Of a stretch of 10,437 nt of DNA, positions 1 to 5,509 are shown piece after piece. The translations under genes were made by a program, and so were the position numbers. The DNA comes from an uncultured Lachnospiraceae bacterium (GTDB taxonomy: Bacteria > Bacillota_A > Clostridia > Lachnospirales > Lachnospiraceae), in NCBI GenBank assembly GCA_902773195.1, contig CACYDL010000286.1, positions 1-10,437 of the forward strand, given 5' to 3'. Numbering within the stretch: the first letter of the stretch is position 1; the number at the start of each line of letters is the position of its first letter. The notes beneath the pieces were generated by a model that was not told the origin of the DNA, did not search any database, and was given only the letters and a program-made list of their open reading frames with translations.

Positions 1-78
1 CTCTCTACGGCGACCGCGTCCAAGGCTCCGAGGGAAGGCATCGACTTCTTCCCGCTCTCGGTGGACTTTGACGAGTAG
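1..78 (+). pseudogene. pnp: N-terminal part of polynucleotide phosphorylase, cut at the window start and ended by an in-frame TAG
   Basis: Frame 1 reads 25 codons with no stop, including TASKAPREGIDFFPLSVDF. This is the conserved stretch of the first RNase PH domain of PNPase, roughly residues 45-70 of a full-length protein. It then meets TAG at 76-78. In relatives this position is usually Lys or Arg (…EEKLYAVGK…), so a single AAG-to-TAG change would explain it. The frame continues after the stop with perfectly PNPase-like sequence, so this is one gene interrupted by a nonsense codon and not two unrelated genes. The real start and promoter lie outside the window. Either the gene is truly broken or split here, or the base is a sequencing or assembly error. 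Confidence 0.8.
76..78 (+). other. In-frame amber (TAG) codon inside pnp
   Basis: TAG lies between a GAG (Glu) codon and an ATG (Met) codon in the middle of a conserved PNPase block. The reading frame is the same on both sides. It replaces a usually basic residue in the first RNase PH domain. Three explanations fit: a base-call or assembly error, a real nonsense mutation with possible re-initiation at the abutting ATG, or readthrough or suppression of TAG. ftsW in this window appears to end in TAG, which argues against genome-wide TAG recoding. Confidence 0.85.
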
Positions 79-2031
79 ATGTACTCCGTGGGCAAGATCC
101 CCGGAGGCTTCAACAAGCGCGAGGGCAAGGCGTCCACTCATGCGGTTCTCACCAGCAGAGTGATCGACCGCCCGATGAGACCGCTTTTCCCGAAGGACTA
201 CAGAAACGACGTCACGCTCAACAACATGGTCATGTCGGTGGACCCGGAATGTGATCCGGAGGTCCCGGCGATGCTCGGCTCCGCCCTTGCGACCAGCATC
301 TCCGACATCCCCTTCGACGGGCCCTGCGCCATGACGCAGATGGGCCTCGTGGACGGCGAATTCGTCGTCAACCCGGGCTATGAGCTCAAGCAGAAGTCCG
401 ATCTCGCCCTGACCGTGGCCTCCACCAGGGAGAAGGTTATCATGATCGAGGCGGGCGCCAACGTCGTGCCCGAGGACAAGATGATCGAGGCCATCTACAA
501 GTGCGACGAGATCAACCGTGAGATCATCAGGTTTTTCGATCAGATTATCGCGGAGTGCGGCAAGCCGAAGCACGATTATCTCCACTATGAGATTCCCGAG
601 GCGCTCAACGAGGCGCTCCGCGAAGTCTGCCCGCCCGAGGAGATGGAGAAGGTCGTGTTCACGGACGACAAGCAGACGAGAGAGAACAACGTCGCCGAAG
701 TGCGCGCCAGATTTGAGGAGAAGTACGGGGAGAACGCGGAGTGGATGTCGCTCGTCGACGACGCGCTCTATCAGTACGAGAAGAAGACGGTCCGCAAGAT
801 GATCCTGAAGGATCACAAGAGGCCCGACGGCCGCGCCATCACGGAGATCCGTCCCCTCGCGGCGGAGATCGACCTGATCCCGAGAGCCCACGGCTCCGCC
901 ATGTTCACCAGAGGGCAGACCCAGATCTGCGACTGCGTGACCCTGGCGCCGCTTTCCGAGTCCCAGAGGATCGAGGGACTGGATCCGTTCATCACGAAGA
1001 AGCGCTACATGCATCACTACAACTTCCCGTCCTATTCCGTCGGCGAGACGAAGCCCAACAGGGGACCGGGAAGGCGTGAGATCGGACACGGCGCCCTCGC
1101 GGAGAGAGCGCTGGTTCCGGTGCTTCCCTCCGAGGCGGAGTTCCCCTACGCGATCCGCGCCGTCTCCGAGACCTTCGAGTCCAACGGCTCGACCTCCCAG
1201 GCGTCGGTCTGCGCCTCCTCCATGGCGCTCATGGCCGCCGGCGTGCCCCTCAAGGCCGCCGTCGCCGGAATTTCCTGCGGTCTTGTGACCGGAGAGACCG
1301 ATGACGACTATATCGTGCTCACGGACATCCAGGGGCTCGAGGATTTCTTCGGCGATATGGACTTCAAGGTGGCCGGAACCCACGAGGGAATCACGGCGAT
1401 CCAGATGGACATCAAGATTCACGGCCTCACGAGAGCCATCGTCGAGGAGGCCATCGCCAGGGCGAAGCAGGCCCGCGAGTACATCCTCACGGAAGTGATG
1501 GAGAAGTGCATCGCCGAGCCGCGCAAGGAGCTCAGCAAGTGGGCGCCCAAGATCATCCAGATGAACATCGACCCGGAGAAGATCGGCGACGTGGTCGGCC
1601 AGAGAGGCAAGACCATCAATACCCTGATCGACACCTACGGCGTCGAGATCGACATCGAGGACGACGGCTTCGTGTCCATCAGCGGAACCGATATGGACAA
1701 TATGAAGAAGGCCGCCGAGGCGATCACCCTGATCGTCACGGAATTCGAGAAGGGAATGATCCTGACGGGCAAGGTCGTCTCCATCAAGGAGTTCGGCGCG
1801 TTCCTCGAATTCGCCCCCGGCAGGGAGGGCCTGGTCCACATCTCCAAGATCGCGAACGCCAGAATCAACCGCGTCGAGGACGTGCTCCGGCTCGGAGACG
1901 TCGTCCGCGTCGTGTGCCTCGGAAAGGACAAGAACGGGAAGTTCAGCTTCTCGATCAAGGACTGCCCGAAGGATTCCACCGCGTCCATGGACATCGGCAA
2001 GGTCGTCGCTTCGGCCGGTCCGGAAGACTGA
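79..2031 (+). CDS. pnp: Polynucleotide phosphorylase (PNPase), main part after the in-frame stop
   Basis: PNPase is a 3'-to-5' phosphorolytic exoribonuclease that degrades mRNA to nucleoside diphosphates, acting as a ring-shaped trimer. Numbering from the ATG at 79, the 650 residues hold the rest of RNase PH domain 1 (about 1-150; VGKIPGGFNKREGK, TSRVIDRPMRPLFP), the helical linker (about 150-240), catalytic RNase PH domain 2 (about 245-480; phosphate-site NGSTSQASVC at 369-378, acidic D422 and D428, K430), a KH domain (about 491-553; VVGQRGKTIN) and an S1 domain (about 558-629; EFGAFLEF, EGLVHISK). Catalytic residues are intact. The ATG directly follows the TAG and has no good Shine-Dalgarno site; it is normally an internal Met/Leu, so a protein started here would lack about 70 residues of domain 1. 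Stop is TGA, with a terminator downstream. Identity is certain; whether it is functional is not. Confidence 0.9.
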   Translation: MYSVGKIPGGFNKREGKASTHAVLTSRVIDRPMRPLFPKDYRNDVTLNNMVMSVDPECDPEVPAMLGSALATSISDIPFDGPCAMTQMGLVDGEFVVNPGYELKQKSDLALTVASTREKVIMIEAGANVVPEDKMIEAIYKCDEINREIIRFFDQIIAECGKPKHDYLHYEIPEALNEALREVCPPEEMEKVVFTDDKQTRENNVAEVRARFEEKYGENAEWMSLVDDALYQYEKKTVRKMILKDHKRPDGRAITEIRPLAAEIDLIPRAHGSAMFTRGQTQICDCVTLAPLSESQRIEGLDPFITKKRYMHHYNFPSYSVGETKPNRGPGRREIGHGALAERALVPVLPSEAEFPYAIRAVSETFESNGSTSQASVCASSMALMAAGVPLKAAVAGISCGLVTGETDDDYIVLTDIQGLEDFFGDMDFKVAGTHEGITAIQMDIKIHGLTRAIVEEAIARAKQAREYILTEVMEKCIAEPRKELSKWAPKIIQMNIDPEKIGDVVGQRGKTINTLIDTYGVEIDIEDDGFVSISGTDMDNMKKAAEAITLIVTEFEKGMILTGKVVSIKEFGAFLEFAPGREGLVHISKIANARINRVEDVLRLGDVVRVVCLGKDKNGKFSFSIKDCPKDSTASMDIGKVVASAGPED

Positions 2032-2051
2032 CCCGCACTTATGAGATGAGA

Positions 2052-2096
2052 AAGGCGTCCGGCAGCCTGAGGCTGCCGGACGCCTTGCATTATTTT
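2052..2096 (+). terminator. Rho-independent terminator after pnp
   Basis: The left arm AAGGCGTCCGGCAGCC (2052-2067) and right arm GGCTGCCGGACGCCTT (2071-2086) are perfect reverse complements of 16 bp around a TGA loop. They are followed by GCATTATTTT, a T-rich but interrupted tail. The hairpin lies 20 bases past the pnp stop codon. The strong GC stem makes it a good intrinsic terminator; the imperfect tail could allow some readthrough into the dUTPase gene, which begins 24 bases further on. Confidence 0.8.
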
Positions 2097-2107
2097 CCCG
2101 GATCAAC

Positions 2108-2112
2108 AGGAG
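2108..2112 (+). promoter_or_regulatory. Ribosome binding site of the dUTPase gene
   Basis: AGGAG lies 7 bases upstream of the ATG at 2120, with an A-rich spacer. This fixes the start. Only 11 bases separate it from the end of the preceding terminator tail, leaving almost no room for a separate promoter. Confidence 0.8.
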
Positions 2113-2119
2113 TAAAAAA

Positions 2120-2560
2120 ATGGAAGAGAAAACAATCAGGATCAAGTATCACTCGGACAGAATCGACCGTCTGGAGTACATCGACGGAAAGAGCGACTGG
2201 ATCGACCTCCGTTCCGCCGAGGACGTAAAGCTGAAGGCCGGAGAATTCCGTCTGATCGATCTCGGGATCTCCGTTCAGCTGCCCGAGGGCTATGAGATGA
2301 TCACCGCCCCCAGGAGCTCCACCTTCCGCCGTTACGGCCTTCTGCAGAGCAACTCGATCGGCGTCGTCGACGAATCCTACTGCGGCGACAACGACGTGCT
2401 GAAGATGCCCGTCTACGCCACGAGAGACACCGAGATCCACGTCAACGACAGGATCTGCCAGTTCAGAATCTTCCGGCACCAGCCCCGCATCGTGTTCGAG
2501 GAAGTCGAATCACTGGGAAACCGGGACCGGGGCGGATTCGGCTCGACGGGACGGAACTGA
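2120..2560 (+). CDS. dut: dUTPase (deoxyuridine 5'-triphosphate nucleotidohydrolase), trimeric family
   Basis: The enzyme hydrolyses dUTP to dUMP and pyrophosphate, keeping uracil out of DNA and feeding thymidylate synthesis. All five motifs of the trimeric dUTPase family appear in order in 146 residues: I, DLRSAE (29-34); II, PRSSTF (64-69); III, GVVDESYCGD (81-90) with the catalytic-position Asp D84; IV, RICQF (111-115); V, RGGFGSTG (137-144), the glycine-rich arm that closes over the nucleotide. Motif III has Cys where many family members have Arg (YRG); as I recall, close clostridial homologues also read YCGDN, so this is probably a subfamily feature. Length is normal. It follows pnp after a terminator and converges on the DUF1292 gene with a 1-base gap. 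Confidence 0.92.
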   Translation: MEEKTIRIKYHSDRIDRLEYIDGKSDWIDLRSAEDVKLKAGEFRLIDLGISVQLPEGYEMITAPRSSTFRRYGLLQSNSIGVVDESYCGDNDVLKMPVYATRDTEIHVNDRICQFRIFRHQPRIVFEEVESLGNRDRGGFGSTGRN

Positions 2561-2561
2561 T

Positions 2562-2891
2562 TTATTCCTCCTCATCCTCCTCGAAATCGACCTCGTCAAG
2601 AAGTTCGTCGAACGCGTCGGCGGCGATCTCATATTCCTCGTCGCTCTCGATGTTCTCGATCTCGGGCTCGCCGTCCTCGCCTTCCGCGATGTAGCGGTAG
2701 AGCAGGACGTCGCCGTCGCCGTCTTCGTCCTCGTCGTCCGTCATGGGAAGAAGAGCGATATACTCGTGTCCGCCGGCTTCGAAGGTGCCGATGATCGTGC
2801 ACTCGAGCTCGGAGTCGTCCTCAAGGGTCAGCGTTACGGAGCCGATCTCTTCGTCGAGCTCTTCGGGGGTAAGGTTCATTTCATCAGACAT
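2562..2891 (-). CDS. DUF1292 family protein, small and extremely acidic
   Basis: This is a 109-residue cytoplasmic protein with no signal peptide or membrane segment. The core (about 16-70: ITLTLEDDSELE-type strand, then CTIIGTF, HEYIALLPM, VLLYRY) fits DUF1292, a small uncharacterised beta-rich family common in Firmicutes, often recalled as YrzB-like. By hand count 45 of 109 residues are Asp or Glu, against one Arg (R66) and no Lys, giving a very strong negative charge; the end is a run of acidic residues. The start is supported by AAAGGAG 8 bases upstream (plus-strand 2900-2906). It has its own promoter facing away from the GH13-like gene. No function is known to me; the acidity suggests binding of a basic partner, which is inference only. 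Confidence 0.85.
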   Translation of the reverse strand: MSDEMNLTPEELDEEIGSVTLTLEDDSELECTIIGTFEAGGHEYIALLPMTDDEDEDGDGDVLLYRYIAEGEDGEPEIENIESDEEYEIAADAFDELLDEVDFEEDEEE

Positions 2892-2899
2892 GCGGATAT

Positions 2900-2906
2900 C
2901 TCCTTT
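2900..2906 (-). promoter_or_regulatory. Ribosome binding site of the DUF1292 gene
   Basis: Plus-strand CTCCTTT reads AAAGGAG on the minus strand, 8 bases from the start codon at 2891. It is a strong Shine-Dalgarno match and settles the start. Confidence 0.8.
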
Positions 2907-2944
2907 GAAAATTATGGAAGAACGATTATTCTGACTTCTTCACT

Positions 2945-2973
2945 AACATAGCAGAATAAGTGATAAAAAGCAA
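2945..2973 (-). promoter_or_regulatory. Sigma-A-type promoter for the DUF1292 gene
   Basis: On the minus strand, TTGCTT (plus 2968-2973) is followed after 17 bases by TATGTT (plus 2945-2950). Both are close to the TTGACA and TATAAT consensus with ideal spacing, inside an AT-rich stretch. The -10 box lies about 54 bases upstream of the DUF1292 start codon. Confidence 0.6.
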
Positions 2974-2974
2974 T

Positions 2975-3002
2975 TTGAATATCACGAAATATCGTTTATA
3001 AT
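2975..3002 (+). promoter_or_regulatory. Sigma-A-type promoter for the GH13-like operon
   Basis: TTGAAT (2975-2980), a 16-base AT-rich spacer and a perfect TATAAT (2997-3002). Expected transcription start is about 3009, giving a leader of about 90 bases before the GH13-like gene. It is the only strong plus-strand promoter I could see, and with no terminator downstream it may drive the whole seven-gene run. Its -35 box is 1 base from that of the divergent DUF1292 promoter. Confidence 0.7.
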
Positions 3003-3043
3003 AGGAACATCATCAGAGGAAAAGGACTGATTATCGCGGAGTG

Positions 3044-3075
3044 TTTCTGCCGCGGCGGCATCCAGACAGCAGAAA
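3044..3075 (+). repeat. Short inverted repeat in the leader of the GH13-like operon
   Basis: TTTCTGC (3044-3050) and GCAGAAA (3069-3075) can pair over an 18-base GC-rich loop that itself contains the palindrome GCCGCGGC (3049-3056). It is not followed by a T-run, so it is not a terminator. It may be a modest mRNA leader structure or simply chance. Confidence 0.3.
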
Positions 3076-3101
3076 GTCACACAGGTTGAAAGAGGGGCAG
3101 G

Positions 3102-4928
3102 ATGATGAGGATGAGCGTTTTTGAAGTCAGGCCGGGTGATCCGGAATATCTCGGAACCAAGTCGACAGGAAACGGAATCAATTTCGCCATATCGCTGCAG
3201 CCGGAAAACGACGCGCAGCTGGTGATCGTAAACCGGAAGGGGAAGATACTGCAGACGGTGGAGCTTCCGCCCTCCGGAAGGACGGGCTGCGTCAGCGCGG
3301 TTTTCCTGTGCGGCGCGGACCCGGGAAGCATCGGTTACTATTATCTCATCGACGGCCGGAAGACCGTCGATCCCTACGCGGCGATGATCGCCGGAGAGAT
3401 CTGCTTTGCCGCGGGAGAAGGGGACGACGAGTGGAAAAATGACCGCAGCCCCGTCATCCCGGTCAGCGACCTCATGATCTACAAGCTCCACGTCCGGGGC
3501 TTCACGAAGAAGGCCGGGACGGCCGTGAAGCACAAGGGCACCTTCGCGGGCGTGAAGGAGATGATTCCCTACATCAGGGACCTGGGCTTCAACGCGGTGG
3601 AGCTGATGCCGGTCTACGAATTCGACGACCGTCTCAGGGTCAGGCCCTTCGCGGACAACACCGGAAAGAAAGAGGGGGAGGAATCCGCGGCGGCGCGCAA
3701 TTACTGGGGCTATTCGGACCGCAGCTTTTTCTTCTCGCCCCGGGCCTCCTACTCCTCGTCGGCGGATTCCCTCGCGGAATTCCGCAGCATGACCGCGGCC
3801 TTCCACAGGGAGGGCATGGAGGTCATCCTGGAGTTCTGCTTCCCGGAGGGAACGGACCACCAGGAGGCGGTACGAGCGCTCCGCCACTGGAAGATTTTCT
3901 GCCACGTCGACGGCTTCCATCTGATCGGCGCGGGCACGCCGGTGGATTCCATCGTCAGGGATCCCCTGCTGACGGACACCAAGATCATGCTGGAGCGCGT
4001 GGATCCCGGACGGTTTTTCGGTGCGGATCACCCGAAGAACCGGAACATTCTGGAGTACAACGACGATTTCGAGCGCGTCGGAAGACTGCTGCTCAAGGGC
4101 GACGAGGGACAGACAGGCGTCTTCGCGTCGATGCTCAGGAGAAATCCGCCCACCCACGCCTACGTCAACTACATGGCCAACGTCAACGGCTTCACGCTTT
4201 TTGACGCCGTCTCCTACGACTTCAAGCACAACGAGGCCAACGGGGAGGGCAACCAGGACGGCACGTTTGCCAACTACAGCTGGAACTGCGGCGCGGAGGG
4301 ACCCTCCGGAAAGAAGAGCATCCGCGAGCTGAGGCTCCGCCAGGTCAGAAACGCGCTCGCCTATGTATTCCTGGCCCAGGGCGTTCCCCTTCTCTACGCG
4401 GGGGACGAGATGCTCAACACCCAGGGCGGAAACAACAACGCCTACTCCAGCGACAACCCCACCGGCTGGACCGACTGGAACCGGTCGAAGGACGCGCAGG
4501 AGATGCGTTCCTTTGTGAAAATGCTGACCGCTCTGCGGAAGGAAAACCGGATTTTCCGGATGAGCAGGGAGCTCAGGGGAAGCGACATAAGAGGCGTCGG
4601 GTTCCCGGATATTTCCTTCCACGACGCGAAGGCCTGGGTCGCCGCCCACGACTTCCCGTCGAGGACCCTCGCCGTCCTGTACTGCGGCCTCTACGTCCGC
4701 TGGGAGAAGGAGGAGCGGGAGGAGGATTTCTTCTACGTGGCCTACAATTCGTACTGGGACGCCCATTCGTTCGCGCTTCCGGTGCTGCCGAAGGGCTATT
4801 CCTGGTATCCGGAATTTGACACCGCCGCCCACGGCGGATCCGTCCCCTCCGACAGCGCGGCGGCGGATCAGAAATACGTCGAATGCGCCCCGAGATCGGT
4901 GCGCGTCATGAGAGGAAAAAAGAACTGA
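3102..4928 (+). CDS. GH13 (GlgX/pullulanase-like) protein with degenerate catalytic site
   Basis: The 608-residue protein has the glycogen-debranching layout: an N-terminal CBM48-like beta domain (about 10-95), a GH13 barrel (about 120-485) and a C-terminal beta domain (about 510-605). Scaffold and substrate-side motifs are strong: YKLHVRGFT (127-135), GFNAVELMPVYEFD (162-175), KHNEANGEGNQDG (375-387), NYSWNCGAEGP (391-401), GVPLLYAGDE (427-436), QGGNNNAYSSDN (441-452). The catalytic motifs are not: region I is LEFCFPEG (243-250) instead of DVVxNHT; region II is GFHLIG (271-276) instead of GFRFDL, putting Ile275 at the nucleophile; region IV is NVNGFT (360-365) instead of xHDGFT. Glu298 aligns with the acid/base Glu. 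Hydrolase or transferase activity is therefore unlikely; glycan binding or regulation is inferred. The start is 3102 or the adjacent ATG 3105, with AGAGGGG at 3091-3097. It is first in the operon, with no signal peptide. Confidence 0.85.
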   Translation: MMRMSVFEVRPGDPEYLGTKSTGNGINFAISLQPENDAQLVIVNRKGKILQTVELPPSGRTGCVSAVFLCGADPGSIGYYYLIDGRKTVDPYAAMIAGEICFAAGEGDDEWKNDRSPVIPVSDLMIYKLHVRGFTKKAGTAVKHKGTFAGVKEMIPYIRDLGFNAVELMPVYEFDDRLRVRPFADNTGKKEGEESAAARNYWGYSDRSFFFSPRASYSSSADSLAEFRSMTAAFHREGMEVILEFCFPEGTDHQEAVRALRHWKIFCHVDGFHLIGAGTPVDSIVRDPLLTDTKIMLERVDPGRFFGADHPKNRNILEYNDDFERVGRLLLKGDEGQTGVFASMLRRNPPTHAYVNYMANVNGFTLFDAVSYDFKHNEANGEGNQDGTFANYSWNCGAEGPSGKKSIRELRLRQVRNALAYVFLAQGVPLLYAGDEMLNTQGGNNNAYSSDNPTGWTDWNRSKDAQEMRSFVKMLTALRKENRIFRMSRELRGSDIRGVGFPDISFHDAKAWVAAHDFPSRTLAVLYCGLYVRWEKEEREEDFFYVAYNSYWDAHSFALPVLPKGYSWYPEFDTAAHGGSVPSDSAAADQKYVECAPRSVRVMRGKKN

Positions 4929-4942
4929 AGACGGGGAAGCGC

Positions 4943-5509
4943 ATGGATCCGATCGGACATCTGAAAACCATTACCAGGCACCACAACCTGGTCTGCGGCT
5001 ACTGCCTCAGGGCGGGACTTGTCTGGCAGGGGCTCACCCACGACCTGAGCAAGCTGTCTCCGGCGGAGTTCCTGGTGGGAGCGAAATACTACCAGGGAAA
5101 CCGGAGCCCCAACAACGCCGAGCGGGAGGCCACGGGCGTTTCGACGGCCTGGCTTCACCACAAGGGAAGAAACCGTCATCACTACGAGTACTGGATCGAC
5201 TACGCCTTTGACAGCAGCCATCCGCACGGGCTCGGCGGCGCGCGCATGCCGCGGAGATATGTGGCGGAGATGATCTTCGACCGCGTGAGCGCGTCGAGGG
5301 TCTACATGGGCGGCGCCTACACCGACGACGCCCCGCTTCAGTATTTTCTGAAAACGAAGGACCGGTGCTGGTTCATCCATGACCGGACGAAGAAAGAGAT
5401 GGAATACCTGCTCCGGATGTGGTCGGAGAAGGGAGAGAATTTCACCGTCAGGTATATCCGGGACGTCTACCTTCGGAGGAGACGGACGAAAGGAGCGTCA
5501 TCACGTTGA
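4943..5509 (+). CDS. DUF5662 family protein
   Basis: The protein has 188 residues with no signal peptide or membrane segment. It resembles DUF5662, an uncharacterised Firmicutes and phage-associated family. Conserved-looking features are ITRHHNLV (10-17), LTHDLSK (31-37), GAKYYQGNRSP (46-56), WLHHKGRNRHHYEYW (70-84), MPRRYVAEMIFDRVSAS (102-118) and the C-terminal SEKGENFTVRYIRDVY (161-176). The ordered His and Asp residues (H33-D34, H72-H73, H79-H80, D113) look like an HD-type metal site, which is inference; no enzyme activity is known to me. An upstream in-frame ATG at 4883 would overlap the previous gene; I prefer 4943 because homology begins there and GGGGA (4933-4937) sits 5 bases before it. 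It lies 14 bases after the GH13-like gene, and its TGA stop overlaps the TTG start of ftsW. Confidence 0.82.
   Translation: MDPIGHLKTITRHHNLVCGYCLRAGLVWQGLTHDLSKLSPAEFLVGAKYYQGNRSPNNAEREATGVSTAWLHHKGRNRHHYEYWIDYAFDSSHPHGLGGARMPRRYVAEMIFDRVSASRVYMGGAYTDDAPLQYFLKTKDRCWFIHDRTKKEMEYLLRMWSEKGENFTVRYIRDVYLRRRRTKGASSR
5489..5495 (+). promoter_or_regulatory. Ribosome binding site that decides the TTG start of ftsW
   Basis: AAAGGAG is a full Shine-Dalgarno match, 10 bases upstream of TTG at 5506, and lies inside the end of the DUF5662 gene. The nearest in-frame ATG upstream, at 5419, would add 29 residues unlike the SEDS family. This supports the TTG. Confidence 0.7.

Noticed and set aside
1..2031. 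A genuine second, unrelated gene before pnp
   Set aside because: Bases 1-75 are in the same frame and match the PNPase segment that should precede the ATG at 79.
1506..2228. 240-codon plus-strand frame running from pnp into dut
   Set aside because: It is a shadow frame that passes through the terminator and out of frame with both real genes.
3027..3089. Possible short leader peptide upstream of the GH13-like gene
   Set aside because: It would need a CTG or ATT start with poor spacing from the AGAGGAAAAGG run; no ATG, GTG or TTG start fits, and the peptide shows no attenuation pattern.
2982..4832. 616-codon open frame on the minus strand opposite the GH13-like gene
   Set aside because: Same composition effect; the plus strand encodes clear GH13 motifs and the minus product has no recognisable domain.
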